Part shown: positions 8,610 to 17,128 of the stretch, piece after piece
Layout: every line of letters begins with the position of its first letter
Position numbering within the stretch: position 1 is the first letter of the stretch
NCBI GenBank assembly: GCA_965213855.1
Contig: CBDCAA010000008.1
Span: 310,001 to 374,000, forward strand
Direction: 5' to 3'
DNA length: 64,000 nucleotides
DNA from: JBBROS01 sp965213855
GTDB lineage: Bacteria > Pseudomonadota > Alphaproteobacteria > Acetobacterales > Acetobacteraceae
Notes under the pieces: model-generated
Told to the model about the DNA's origin: nothing
Database searches by the model: none
What the model saw: the letters and a program-made list of their open reading frames with translations, nothing else
Made by a program: the position numbers and the translations under genes

Positions 8610-10130
8610 TCAGCGGCGCATCCTCGAAAGTGCGTGCATCGAACCTGCCAGCGCCGGGTATAGACCGGCATAGATGGCGAACACGTCGTCATAGCGGGCG
8701 CAGCTTGCCGGGTTGGGACGCGCCCGCTCGACCAGGGTGATCCAACCGGCATCGTCCTGGCCGATCAGCCCACAGCCGACGGCGGCAAGTCGGGCGGCGC
8801 CGATCGCGGCTTCGACGTCCTCGCGAATGGTCCAAATCGGATAGCCGGTCACGTCGGCGACGATCTGCATCCAAAGGTCCGATTTGGCGGCCCCGCCCAC
8901 GACGACGAGGCGCGGTTCGAGCCGGGCCGAGCTCTTCGCAACGGCTTCCATGTTGTGGCGCAATGCGAAGGTCACCCCCTCCAGCACAGCCCGATAAAGA
9001 TGCGCGCGCGTGTGGAAGAGATTGAGGCCGACAAAGGCGCCGGACGCGCGGCTGTCCCAAACGGGGGAGCGTTCGCCCATCAGATACGGCAGGAACACGA
9101 TGCCGTCCGCGCCGGGAGCAATCCCGGCAGCGGCTTCGTCAAGCAACTGCAGGGCATCGATCCCCCGCTCGAGGGCGGCGATGATCTCGGCCTGGCAGAA
9201 TTGGTCACGAAACCACGAGACCGCGGCCCCCGCCGTGGCGGCTCCGCCGAACACATAGAGCTCCTCGGCCGTGCCGACGACATAGGGAAACGCGACAAGG
9301 CGGTCCGCGGCGTCGGTGGCCGGAGCGATGTAGCCCCAGCACATCGAGGTGCCGATCATCGCCACGTGCTGACCCGGCACCGTCACCCCGGCGGCGAAGG
9401 TGGCGATGGCGGCATCGACGCCCCCGGCCATCACCGGCGTGCCGGCGCGCAGGCCAAGCCGGTTGGCGACGCCCGGCGTGATTCCGCCGACCGTGTCGGT
9501 AGGGTCGACCAGCCGGGCCGGCATCAGGGCGGCGGGGAGGCCGAGTGCGCCCAGCATCTCGTCAGACCAGCTGCGGGCCTTCAGGTCGTAGATGCCGCCG
9601 ATATTGCCGGCCGAGGAGTGGTCGACTGCGATCTCGCCGGTCAGGCGCTGGATGACGAAGGCGTTGGGCGGCAACAGCAGCGCCGTCTTGGCCCAGACAT
9701 CCGGGCGTTCGTCGCGCAGCCACATCATCTTCGTAAAGCCGTAGTAGCTATCGACCAGGTTCCCGGTGATTGCGCCGAGCCGCTCGAGATCGACATGGGC
9801 CTGCACCCACTCGACCTGTGCGTCGGCGCGGCGGTCCATCCAGATCAGGCATGGGTGGAGCGGCTCCATGTCGGCGTCGACCGGAATGCCGGACCCGCCA
9901 TAAAGGCTCGAGACACACAACGCTTGGACGTCATCCCGCCCGCACGCGACCTCGGCGATGCAGCGCTCCACCGCATCAAGCCATACGCTGGCGTGCTGTT
10001 CGGCCCAGTTGGGGCGCGGCGTGTCGGGGGCGTAGCCGTGTTGCGATCGGGCGAGGATGGTGCCGTCGGCCGAGACCAGGACCGCCTTCGTGCTCTGGGT
10101 GCCGATGTCGATGCCGATGACCGTGGGCAT
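8610..10130 (-). CDS. FGGY-family pentulose kinase
   Basis: A 506-residue sugar kinase of the FGGY branch of the ASKHA superfamily. It opens VIGIDIGTQSTKAVLV (phosphate-binding strand pair). It carries GGVDAAIATFAAG, with the catalytic Asp of the family, followed by MIGTSMCWGYI and then GGAATAGAAVSWF and VVVGGAAKSDLWMQIVADVTG, the second FGGY signature region. The ATG at 10130 is chosen because it follows the previous gene's stop by one base. As the last gene of an operon with a ribitol 2-dehydrogenase-like protein and a pentose/polyol-type ABC transporter, it probably phosphorylates the ketopentose (D-ribulose) made by that dehydrogenase. Xylulose is an alternative that sequence alone cannot exclude. 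Confidence 0.85.
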   Translation of the reverse strand: MPTVIGIDIGTQSTKAVLVSADGTILARSQHGYAPDTPRPNWAEQHASVWLDAVERCIAEVACGRDDVQALCVSSLYGGSGIPVDADMEPLHPCLIWMDRRADAQVEWVQAHVDLERLGAITGNLVDSYYGFTKMMWLRDERPDVWAKTALLLPPNAFVIQRLTGEIAVDHSSAGNIGGIYDLKARSWSDEMLGALGLPAALMPARLVDPTDTVGGITPGVANRLGLRAGTPVMAGGVDAAIATFAAGVTVPGQHVAMIGTSMCWGYIAPATDAADRLVAFPYVVGTAEELYVFGGAATAGAAVSWFRDQFCQAEIIAALERGIDALQLLDEAAAGIAPGADGIVFLPYLMGERSPVWDSRASGAFVGLNLFHTRAHLYRAVLEGVTFALRHNMEAVAKSSARLEPRLVVVGGAAKSDLWMQIVADVTGYPIWTIREDVEAAIGAARLAAVGCGLIGQDDAGWITLVERARPNPASCARYDDVFAIYAGLYPALAGSMHALSRMRR

Positions 10131-10131
10131 G

Positions 10132-10854
10132 CTACAGATCAAGGCTCTGCGGCAGGATCACGAGATCGCGGATGGTGACGTTGCGGGGCCGGGTCAGCAT
10201 GAACAGGACGGCCTCGGCAACCTCGCGCGGCTGCATCAGGCTACCCTTGGCGAGCGCGTCGGCCATCTTCTCCGGAGGCCAGTCATCGAGCAACGCGGTC
10301 ACGACCGGACCCGGCGCGACCTCGCCGACACGGATGCCGTGCCGCATCACCTGCCGCCGCAGCGTGTGCACGAAGGCCTGCACGGCGTGTTTGGAGGCGG
10401 TATAGATCGGCTCGACGACGACCGGGACGAGACCAGCGACCGAGCTCGTGACGATGATGTCGCCGCTGGCACGCTCGATCATGTGCGGCAGCACGGCGTG
10501 GATGGTCCGGAACACGGCGTTGACGTTGAGGCTCAGCATGCGGTCCCAGGCGTCGGGGTCGCCGCCATGGACGTCGCCGCCGACATAGGCGCCGGCATTG
10601 GCGTGGAAGATGTCCAAGCGACCCATCTTGTCGAGGATCGCCGGCATCATGCCGGCCACGCTCGCCTTGTCGAGCAGATCGACCACGACCGACTCCGCCC
10701 CGAGTTCGGCGCAGAGCGTGGCGAGGCGGTCGGCTGCGCGATCGACCAGTACGACGCGCGCGCCGGCCTCGCGCATAATGCGGGCGCATTCGAGGCCGAT
10801 GCCGGACGCCGCGCCCGTGATGGCCGCGACCTTCCCGGTAAGGTCTTGAGGCAT
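10132..10854 (-). CDS. rbtD: Ribitol 2-dehydrogenase (short-chain dehydrogenase)
   Basis: A 240-residue classical SDR. The NAD-binding TGAASGIG motif is at about residues 14-21, HANAG replaces the usual NNAG, catalytic Ser lies in VTSSVAG, and Tyr/Lys in YTASKHAVQAF. From memory it is very close to enterobacterial ribitol dehydrogenase throughout, including GKVAAITGAASGIGLECAR, GRLDIFHANAGAY and the C-terminal NVTxRDxVILPxSxDL. It would oxidise ribitol to D-ribulose. It begins 10 bases after the permease stop, and the downstream kinase could phosphorylate its product. The SDR assignment is certain and the ribitol assignment strong but recalled. Confidence 0.85.
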   Translation of the reverse strand: MPQDLTGKVAAITGAASGIGLECARIMREAGARVVLVDRAADRLATLCAELGAESVVVDLLDKASVAGMMPAILDKMGRLDIFHANAGAYVGGDVHGGDPDAWDRMLSLNVNAVFRTIHAVLPHMIERASGDIIVTSSVAGLVPVVVEPIYTASKHAVQAFVHTLRRQVMRHGIRVGEVAPGPVVTALLDDWPPEKMADALAKGSLMQPREVAEAVLFMLTRPRNVTIRDLVILPQSLDL

Positions 10855-10864
10855 GATCGTATCC

Positions 10865-12100
10865 TTATGCGCGGCCGTGCGACATGCGCGAGCGGCGGGC
10901 GAGCGAGTCGACGATGACGGCGATGGCGAGCACCGCGCCGGTGATCATGTATCGAAGAGACGAGGAAAGATCGAGCAGCGTCAGCCCGCTGGCGATCGAC
11001 TGGATGACGATGATGCCGAGCAGTGCGGAGTAGGCACTGCCGCGCCCGCCGAACAGGCTCGTGCCGCCGATCACCGCCGCCGCGATGGCGTTGAGGTTCA
11101 CGTCCCCGGTCCCGGCCTGTTGGCTGGCCGAAGCGAGCCGGGCCGCCGACACGACGCCGCCAAGCGCGGCCAGCGTGGCGCAGAGCATGAACGCGCTCAT
11201 GTAGATGCCGCGCACGTTGATGCCGGCGCGCCGGGCTGCCTCGCGGTTGCCGCCGACGGCAGCTATGGAGCGGCCCCATCTGGTGCGCTTGAGCGCGTAG
11301 TCCAGTGCGACGACGAGCCCTCCGAATAGGCCGAACATCCACGGCACGCCGCGGTCGGTGTTCAGGTACCACGTCAGTATCAGCAGCCCGGCCGTCAGCA
11401 GCGAAGCCCTGGCCGCAAGCCCGCTTAGCGAGCCCGGGGTGAGCCCGGCGCGCTTCCGGCGCGCGGCCGTCCGATAGCCGGTGAGGAGCATCCCGCCGCC
11501 CGCTACCAGCGCCAAGGCATAGGCGACCACGGGCGGCATGACGTAGGTCTGACCGAGGCTGACCAGTGGCGAGCCGTAGGGAAGGTTGATCGAGCCGCTG
11601 GCGCCCAGGATGTAGAGTTGCAGGCCGAGGATCGCGAGCAGCCCGGCCAAGGTCGAGACGAAGCTCGGCATGCTCAACCGGTTGAACAACACGGCGTAGA
11701 CGGCGCCGATCGCCGCTCCTGCCGACACCGCGACGAGGATCGCGATCGGCACCGGCCAGTCTGCATTCACCCAGAGCACGCCCACCACGGCGGAGGCCAA
11801 GCCGGAGACGGAGCCCACCGACAGATCGATCTCGCCGACCATCAAAACGCAGACGATGCCGAGCGCAATGACGCCCACGGTCGAGCAGTCGAACAGCAGG
11901 TTGACCAAGTTGTTGGCCGAGAGGAATACCGGGTTGAGGGTCTGGAACACGGTCCAGATCACGGCCAGGCCGACGACGACGGGCAGCGCACCCAGGTCGC
12001 CCGAGCGTAGGCGGTCGATGAAGCCGCGGATCGCGCCGCTGAGACCCGAATCGTGGCGGACGCGGACATCGCTCCGGTCGACGGCGGGCTCGCTGCTCAT
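10865..12100 (-). CDS. Sugar/polyol ABC transporter permease (RbsC/XylH family)
   Basis: A 411-residue inner-membrane protein with about ten hydrophobic segments, typical of the single permease of ribose/xylose-type importers. Family marks include GEIDLSVGSVSGLASAVVGVL in the first half and GGNREAARRAGINVRGIYMSAF with AAVIGGTSLFGGRGSAYSALLG in the second, the latter being the loop that contacts the ATPase. The extra hydrophilic stretch in the middle (YRTAARRKRAGLTPGS) resembles XylH. Its ATG overlaps the ATPase stop as ATGA, so the two are translationally coupled. In context it most likely imports ribitol or a related pentitol. Confidence 0.9.
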   Translation of the reverse strand: MSSEPAVDRSDVRVRHDSGLSGAIRGFIDRLRSGDLGALPVVVGLAVIWTVFQTLNPVFLSANNLVNLLFDCSTVGVIALGIVCVLMVGEIDLSVGSVSGLASAVVGVLWVNADWPVPIAILVAVSAGAAIGAVYAVLFNRLSMPSFVSTLAGLLAILGLQLYILGASGSINLPYGSPLVSLGQTYVMPPVVAYALALVAGGGMLLTGYRTAARRKRAGLTPGSLSGLAARASLLTAGLLILTWYLNTDRGVPWMFGLFGGLVVALDYALKRTRWGRSIAAVGGNREAARRAGINVRGIYMSAFMLCATLAALGGVVSAARLASASQQAGTGDVNLNAIAAAVIGGTSLFGGRGSAYSALLGIIVIQSIASGLTLLDLSSSLRYMITGAVLAIAVIVDSLARRSRMSHGRA

Positions 12101-12876
12101 AGGGGGGCTTCCGCTTCGCTCGCGCGTCGTCCAGCCCGGCGCGAGACGGAGTTGTCGGCGGCGCCGGTGATGGCGCTGATCAGCTCCTGGTTGGAGGCTT
12201 CCGGGCCGAACACGCCGTTGTTGCGGCCCAAGCGGAGCACCACGATCCGGTCGGCCACGGCACGGACATCCTCCATGTTGTGGCTGATCATGATCACGCC
12301 GAGGCCGCGGTCGCGGACGCGCTCGATCAGGTTCAGCACCTCCGCCGTTTGTGCCACGCCCAACGCCGCCGTCGGCTCGTCAAGCATGATCAGCCTGGGC
12401 TCCGAGAGGAGGGAACGAGCGATCGCCACCGTCTGCCGCTGCCCGCCCGAGAGCGACGCGACCGGCTCACGCACGGACGGGATCCGGGCAGCGAGCTCGT
12501 TCAGCAGCGTCCAGGAGCGCAACTCCATCGCAACCTCGTCGAGCGCAAAGCCTCCCATCTCGCGGCCGAGAAAGATATTGGCAACGACGTCGAGGTTCTC
12601 GCACAGCGCGAGGTCCTGGAAGACGGTCGCAATACCGAGTGCGATGGCATCGCCCGGTCCCGCAAGGGAGACCGGCTTGCCGCGGAACGCCATATCGCCG
12701 CTCGTCGGCTGAAACACGCCTGCGAGCACTTTGACGAGCGTTGACTTACCGGCTCCGTTGTCGCCGACCAGGGCGACGACCTCACCGGCTTGCACGTCGA
12801 GGTCGATCCCGCTCAGGGCGGAGACCGCGCCGAACTGCTTGGTGATGCCGCGCAGGCTCAGAACGGTCTCTGGAAT
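12097..12876 (-). CDS. Sugar/polyol ABC transporter ATPase, probable ATT start
   Basis: A 259-residue single-domain ABC ATPase. Walker A GDNGAGKST is near residue 36, signature LSGGQ near 140, Walker B RLIMLDEP near 160 and switch His in MISHNMED near 190. The first canonical start in frame is the GTG at 12795, but that would delete the beta-strands and aromatic A-loop (VLSLRGITKQFGAVSALSG) that every such ATPase needs. Upstream of that no ATG, GTG or TTG occurs before an in-frame stop inside the binding-protein gene. An ATT at 12876 sits seven bases after GGAAG, the best available ribosome-binding site. It has one ATPase domain, unlike the two in XylG or RbsA. It overlaps the permease start by four bases. 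Confidence 0.85.
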   Translation of the reverse strand: MPETVLSLRGITKQFGAVSALSGIDLDVQAGEVVALVGDNGAGKSTLVKVLAGVFQPTSGDMAFRGKPVSLAGPGDAIALGIATVFQDLALCENLDVVANIFLGREMGGFALDEVAMELRSWTLLNELAARIPSVREPVASLSGGQRQTVAIARSLLSEPRLIMLDEPTAALGVAQTAEVLNLIERVRDRGLGVIMISHNMEDVRAVADRIVVLRLGRNNGVFGPEASNQELISAITGAADNSVSRRAGRRASEAEAPL

Positions 12877-12887
12877 GACCGGGCTTC

Positions 12888-13958
12888 CTACTTGCCGATG
12901 CCGAGTTTCTTGCAGTCGGCATCATACCGTCCGGTGCAGAGAGCGGACGCAGGGGTGATCGGCTTACCGTCGACCATCTTGTCGACGATCTCGCTCTTGA
13001 GGTTGTCGGACGTGACGAGCGCAGGCGTGAACAACCGGGTCGGCGTGCCGAACAGGGTCGTGTCGGACTTCGGCGTTTCGCCCTGCAATAGAGCCACGGC
13101 CACGTCCGCGGCCGCCGAGGCGACGACTTCGCTGGGCTTCGAGATCGTGTTGTACTGGTCGCCCGCGATGATCAGCTGCAGCCCGGCGATCGTCGCGTCG
13201 TTGCCGGTGACGGGCGGCACCGGGTTAACACCAGCGGCCTTGAAGGCGGCGACGGCACCGCCGGCCGTGCCGTCGTTCGCCGCAACCACGCCGACGATCT
13301 TCTTGCCGAACCGCGTGATCTGGCCGCTTGCCCATTGCTGCGCCTTGGCCGGCGCCCACTCCGGCGTGTCGTATTCGGCGAGCACGGTGTAGCCGCCCTC
13401 CGTGATGCCGTCGTGGATGCCCTTCTTGATCAACCCGGCTGCCGCATCGGTCGGCGAGCCATTGATCTCGAGCAGCCCTATATCGGCCGTCGGCACCTTG
13501 CCCGCCTTCAGGTGATCGACCAGCGACTTGGCGATCATCTTGCCGATCGCCTCGTTGTCGAACGAAACGTAGAAATTGGCCGGCGTCGACGGGATCGGCC
13601 GGTCGTATGCGATCACCTTGATCCCCTGCGCCTGCGCGGCCTTCACGAGCCCAGCCGCGGCAGCGCTATCGACCGGATCGAGCACGATTGCCTTGGCGCC
13701 CTGCGAAACGGCGGCGTTGAACTGCTGCTGTTGGCGCGACGCGTCACCGTTTGCGTTCTGGTAGATGATCTTGCACGTCGGGCAGAGCTTCTTCATCTCG
13801 GCGACGAAGCCCGGATGGTCGTGCTCCTCATAGCGCGTCGAGCTTTGGTCGGGCATGAGGAACGCGACCGTGGTGTTCTCGAGTGGCGCAGCGGAGGCGG
13901 CGACACTGAGCAGGGTGCTGCCGAGCAGAGTGGCGAACGTGGTGGTGTTAAGGATCAT
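12888..13958 (-). CDS. Periplasmic sugar/polyol-binding protein (RbsB/XylF type)
   Basis: A 356-residue type I periplasmic-binding protein. The ATG at 13958 starts a typical Sec signal peptide (LGSTLLSVAASAA, cleavage after about residue 22). The mature part opens TVAFLMPDQSSTRYEEHDHPGF, the XylF-like first strand and sugar-contact loop, and has GAKAIVLDPVDSAAAAGLVKAAQAQGIKVIAYDRPI and VVAANDGTAGGAVAAFKAAG, all diagnostic for this class. A long in-frame upstream extension to 14150 is shadow sequence within the AraC gene. It lies between the AraC regulator and the ATPase and delivers the operon's polyol to the transporter. Confidence 0.92.
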   Translation of the reverse strand: MILNTTTFATLLGSTLLSVAASAAPLENTTVAFLMPDQSSTRYEEHDHPGFVAEMKKLCPTCKIIYQNANGDASRQQQQFNAAVSQGAKAIVLDPVDSAAAAGLVKAAQAQGIKVIAYDRPIPSTPANFYVSFDNEAIGKMIAKSLVDHLKAGKVPTADIGLLEINGSPTDAAAGLIKKGIHDGITEGGYTVLAEYDTPEWAPAKAQQWASGQITRFGKKIVGVVAANDGTAGGAVAAFKAAGVNPVPPVTGNDATIAGLQLIIAGDQYNTISKPSEVVASAAADVAVALLQGETPKSDTTLFGTPTRLFTPALVTSDNLKSEIVDKMVDGKPITPASALCTGRYDADCKKLGIGK

Positions 13959-13981
13959 GACTGTTTCCCCAAGTCTCGTTG

Positions 13982-14860
13982 CTAGGCAGCGATCGCCAGT
14001 GTTCGGGCCGCCCGCTGCAGGGCGCGAAAGCGTGAGGGTGACATGCCCTTCACGGCCAGGAACTGGCGATTGAAGTTGGACACGTTGCGAAAGCCGACCT
14101 CGTAGCAGATGTCGGTGATGCTCGACTCGTCGAGGCTGAGATGCTGGCAAGCGAGCTCGAGCCGGAGCGCGTTGACGTATTGCACGAAGTTCAACCCGGT
14201 ATGACGAAGGAACGAACGCGAGAAGGTGCTGACGCTCTGGCAGCAGAGGGCGGCCATTTCGGTCTCGTTCAGCTCCAAGGTGAAGTTCTGCGCTATATGT
14301 TCGATGGCGAGGTTGATTGCGGTCGAGCGGTATGTTGTCGCGTCCGGCCGGAAGCCGATGCTCGCGAGCGGCGTGGCGGTCGCGGTCCCGATGATGTCGA
14401 GGATCTCCATAAACAGTGCGATCCGCCGTGCAGCGGACGCCACGAGCAACTCGCGCATCAGGGGAGCGACACGCGCAGCGACGCCGGGCTCAAACAGCAG
14501 GCCGCGAGGGGTTGCGGCCAGCATGGGGCTCAGGCTTCGGAGTTCTGGGAGGTGATCCATACAACCGGCTATGAAGGCCTCGGTGAACTGCAAGACGAGG
14601 CAGCGTTCGGAAACCGTTTCAAGCCCGTGCAGGTCGCTGATCCAGTTATGCGGGAGGTTGGGACCGATAAGGACGAGGTCGCCCGGGCCGAATGGCGCGA
14701 TGTGATCGCCGACGTAGCGATTGCCCTGCGTGCTGGTGACGAGATGCAGCTCGTACTCCGGGTGGAAGTGCCAGCGTACGGTGCGGAACGGATAGCCATG
14801 GGACCACACCTTGAACGAGGTGTCGTTTGGGATACGCACCATCTCCAGATCGGGCGTCAC
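13982..14860 (-). CDS. AraC-family regulator with N-terminal cupin
   Basis: About 292 residues: an N-terminal cupin sensing domain (WHFHPEYELHLV, GDHIAPFGPGDLVLIGPNLPHNW) and a C-terminal double helix-turn-helix (FVQYVNALRLELACQHLSLDESSITDICYEVGFRNVSNFNRQF). The GTG at 14860 has GGGAGG nine bases upstream; an in-frame GTG at 14881 is an alternative. It lies just upstream of, and on the same strand as, the binding-protein gene (23-base gap), so it is either the first gene of the ribitol operon or its local activator. The ligand is presumably the transported polyol. Confidence 0.85.
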   Translation of the reverse strand: MTPDLEMVRIPNDTSFKVWSHGYPFRTVRWHFHPEYELHLVTSTQGNRYVGDHIAPFGPGDLVLIGPNLPHNWISDLHGLETVSERCLVLQFTEAFIAGCMDHLPELRSLSPMLAATPRGLLFEPGVAARVAPLMRELLVASAARRIALFMEILDIIGTATATPLASIGFRPDATTYRSTAINLAIEHIAQNFTLELNETEMAALCCQSVSTFSRSFLRHTGLNFVQYVNALRLELACQHLSLDESSITDICYEVGFRNVSNFNRQFLAVKGMSPSRFRALQRAARTLAIAA

Positions 14861-15078
14861 GCGGCGCAGCCTCCCTTGCACCGATGAGGTATGAGACTTT
14901 CATGTCCCATCCCACGGCAAGTTTAAGCCTAACGAGGGCCTTGACTGGCCGCCACACGGTTTGCAGCGCAGCAATGATACTTTCTTGCATCGACAGCTTT
15001 GCGCTGGATGGTCGGGGACATCCGATGTCCCGCGAGAGGCCGCAACGGCTGCAAGTTTCGAGGTAACCCGCCGATACG

Positions 15079-15678
15079 TTACCGCAGGCCGATCCACAGG
15101 CCGAGGACGATCAGCGTGCTTCCGGCCAGGAGGTTGAGATGCCGCAAGAACAAGCCGGGCACCCCGGCGCGCAGGAGCGATGCACCAGCGACAAGCAATG
15201 CGTACCATGCGCCCGAACCGGCCACGACGCCGGGCACGGACCAGGACGAAAACAATGCGTCCCCGATTTCCGCAGGTTGGCTGCCCGATGCGATGGCGAG
15301 GTAGGGTAGAGCGGTCATCGGGTTGGACAACGCCAACGCCAGGGTTGACCCGTAAACGACGCGCGTGCCGGCTGGCGGCGTCACGGGCCGTGGCACGCGA
15401 TGGCGCCGCAACGTGCGCAGCCCGAGCAGGACGAGCACCGCGGCCGAGCACCAGCGGAGCGGCCCTGTCCACGTTGCGAGTTCGGCGGGTATGGCGCTGT
15501 GCCCGACGAGGGCGGCGGCAGCGTAGATGCCCTGCGCGGACGCGGCGCCGGCACCCACGGCCAAGCCCAGCCGGCGGCCGTAGATGATGCTCCGTTGCAC
15601 GCAGAGGAGTGAGACCGGGCCGAACGGAAGTGCCACTGACAGGCCGAGCGTCGTGCCAGCTATGAGAGCGGTGAGCAT
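15079..15678 (-). CDS. LysE/RhtB-family exporter
   Basis: A 199-residue membrane protein with five to six hydrophobic segments. The N-terminal LGLSVALPFGPVSLLCVQRSI carries the P-x-G-P motif of LysE-superfamily amino-acid exporters. A second conserved region, GSTLALALSNPMTALPYLAI, follows in the middle (the N-P-x-x-x motif). These proteins export amino acids or related small molecules. It stands alone between the AraC gene and a recombinase remnant. The substrate is unknown. Confidence 0.85.
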   Translation of the reverse strand: MLTALIAGTTLGLSVALPFGPVSLLCVQRSIIYGRRLGLAVGAGAASAQGIYAAAALVGHSAIPAELATWTGPLRWCSAAVLVLLGLRTLRRHRVPRPVTPPAGTRVVYGSTLALALSNPMTALPYLAIASGSQPAEIGDALFSSWSVPGVVAGSGAWYALLVAGASLLRAGVPGLFLRHLNLLAGSTLIVLGLWIGLR

Positions 15679-15911
15679 GCGGCCTCCTTGCCTTGCCAGG
15701 CTCGAGACGCGCCGCGTGGCGTGCGTTCACGAAGGAACGTGCTGCCAGCGGGCATCGCGGTCTCCTGCTTCGACCTGCCGGGTTGGCAGCTCCTGTGCCG
15801 TTTGATCGGCCAAGTGCAGGACCGGCGTCCTGAAGGAGTTCCGAATTGTTGTTGAAAGTGGCCGGACGGACCACGCCATCTAGAAGTTGGCGGCGTTCGC
15901 CTTCTCCAGCG

Positions 15912-16073
15912 TCAACTCGCCTGGCCATTGTATGGCGCCGCCGTCGCCACCAGCCGTGCTGCGTGGCGCCGCTATGGCCGGGTTGCCGCGATCGCCGCGC
16001 CACGCGCCTTGGCTGCCGCCAGCGCCGCCCGCTTGCGCCTGCTGATCAGCTCTCGATCGTCGACGCCGTGCTC
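15912..16073 (-). pseudogene. Serine-recombinase (resolvase) remnant
   Basis: One minus-strand frame reads DRELISRRKRAALAAAKARG, the long-helix signature of serine recombinases (E-x-x-I-S-x-R-x-K-A-A-L-A-A-A-K-A-R-G). A TAG follows at 15974-15972 and the same frame continues as RRHAARLVATAAPYNGQAS to a TGA at 15914. No start codon, catalytic Ser domain or DNA-binding domain remains. It is a scar of a former mobile element in the roughly 1-kb gap between the LysE exporter and the cupin gene; the rest of that gap (15679-16174) shows nothing I recognise. Confidence 0.45.
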
Positions 16074-16174
16074 ACATCCGGTCGGTCATCGTCCGCCAGC
16101 TCGGCCTTGTCGGGTCATCGATCGAGGAGACGAAAGCGCTCTGCCTCGACCGTCGATGACGTGCCGCACACCCC

Positions 16175-16690
16175 TCAACGGCGCGGGTCGTCCTTGGTCT
16201 GCTCCCAACCTGCCCCGGCTTCGCAGGTCCAATAATTGTTGAAGATGAGCCGCAACGTCCGCTCGTCGGGCGGCGGCAGGTCGGCCGGCGGCAGCTCCCG
16301 CTTCGTCGCCGGGACCGCAAGGTGCTTGATGACCTGCTCGAAGCCCCCCGGCGTATAGCCGTTGAGCACGTGGCAGACATCGCTGGTCACGACGAAGCTG
16401 TGCACCGTCCCCCGCGCGACCCAGACGCTGTCGCCCGCCTTGGCCTTGACCACGTCCCCCGACACCGTGAAGTCCAGCGTTCCGTCCTGAACGTAGAACC
16501 ATTCGTCGCAGAAATTGTGGACGTGTGGGACGAGCGCGCCGGACCCCTCGCGCATCCATTGCTCGATGACGGAGTAGCTTCCGCCGGTCTGGTGTCCCTC
16601 GATCAGCGGGACCCAGAGGATGTTGTACATCCAATAGGCCGGTGCCTCGTCGCGGCTGGAGCGGAACGAGGCGTTGGTGCGCGGATCCAT
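16175..16690 (-). CDS. Cupin-domain protein
   Basis: A 171-residue single-domain cupin. Motif 1 is PHVHNFCDEWFYVQDGTLDF, with two His and a Glu as expected metal ligands. Motif 2 is KAKAGDSVWVARGTVHSFVV, with the third His. I take the ATG at 16690, nine bases after AAGGA; the ATG at 16699 abuts that sequence. It is the last gene of a four-gene minus-strand operon with an NTF2-like protein, a secreted protein and an isochorismatase-like hydrolase. The reaction is unknown; dioxygenase or isomerase activity is usual for such small cupins. Confidence 0.85.
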   Translation of the reverse strand: MDPRTNASFRSSRDEAPAYWMYNILWVPLIEGHQTGGSYSVIEQWMREGSGALVPHVHNFCDEWFYVQDGTLDFTVSGDVVKAKAGDSVWVARGTVHSFVVTSDVCHVLNGYTPGGFEQVIKHLAVPATKRELPPADLPPPDERTLRLIFNNYWTCEAGAGWEQTKDDPRR

Positions 16691-16723
16691 GGTGAGCATT
16701 CCTTTCGATCGACGGGGTCGGGT

Positions 16724-17128
16724 TTACGCGCCGAAATGGCTGATTTCGGTATTGTGGAACGCTAGCAGCAGCCAGGCGCCGCCCGCCTCGCGAAAGACGC
16801 ACGTGGCCAGCGTCTCCAGCGTGCCGCCGCCGGTGTCGACATGCGCGCGGATGTGCCCCAGCGCGAGGCCGGAGCCGATCATGCGCGCATCGACCAGGTC
16901 GTAGCCGATCGACGTGCCGCGGAACACGCCCTCGAACAGCCAGCGGTGCCGCTCCGCGATCGCGTCCCGGCCGTTGTCGCGGTTGGCCTTGATGTCGACG
17001 AACACGGCGTCTTCGGCGAACAGGTCCGCAAAGGCGTCGCCGTCCATCCTGTTCCAGGTCTCGGCCAGCGCCGCGACCAGGCGCGCGAGGGCATCGGCGT
17101 CCCCGGCCGCAAGCGCCGCGCCCGTCAC
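16724..17128 (-). CDS. SgcJ/EcaC-type NTF2-like protein
   Basis: A 134-residue protein with the NTF2-like fold common to the SgcJ/EcaC and SnoaL groups: helix ALARLVAALAETWNRMDGDAFADLFAEDAVFVDI, then RDAIAERHRWLFEGVFRGT and strands ending WLLLAFHNTEISHFGA. These serve as small-molecule isomerases, cyclases or binding proteins. The start is taken as the GTG at 17128, which overlaps the preceding gene's stop as GTGA. A longer in-frame extension to 17362 only mirrors the neighbour's sequence. Its catalytic role here is unknown. Confidence 0.85.
   Translation of the reverse strand: MTGAALAAGDADALARLVAALAETWNRMDGDAFADLFAEDAVFVDIKANRDNGRDAIAERHRWLFEGVFRGTSIGYDLVDARMIGSGLALGHIRAHVDTGGGTLETLATCVFREAGGAWLLLAFHNTEISHFGA

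Noticed and set aside
8339..8752. 137-codon minus-strand frame extending from the kinase gene into the 8146-8609 gap
   Set aside because: It overlaps the kinase 3' end in another frame, has no recognisable domain and no ribosome-binding site, so it is probably chance.
10057..10917. 286-codon plus-strand frame across the kinase/dehydrogenase junction
   Set aside because: It is antisense to two firmly identified genes and has His/Arg/Gly-rich shadow composition.
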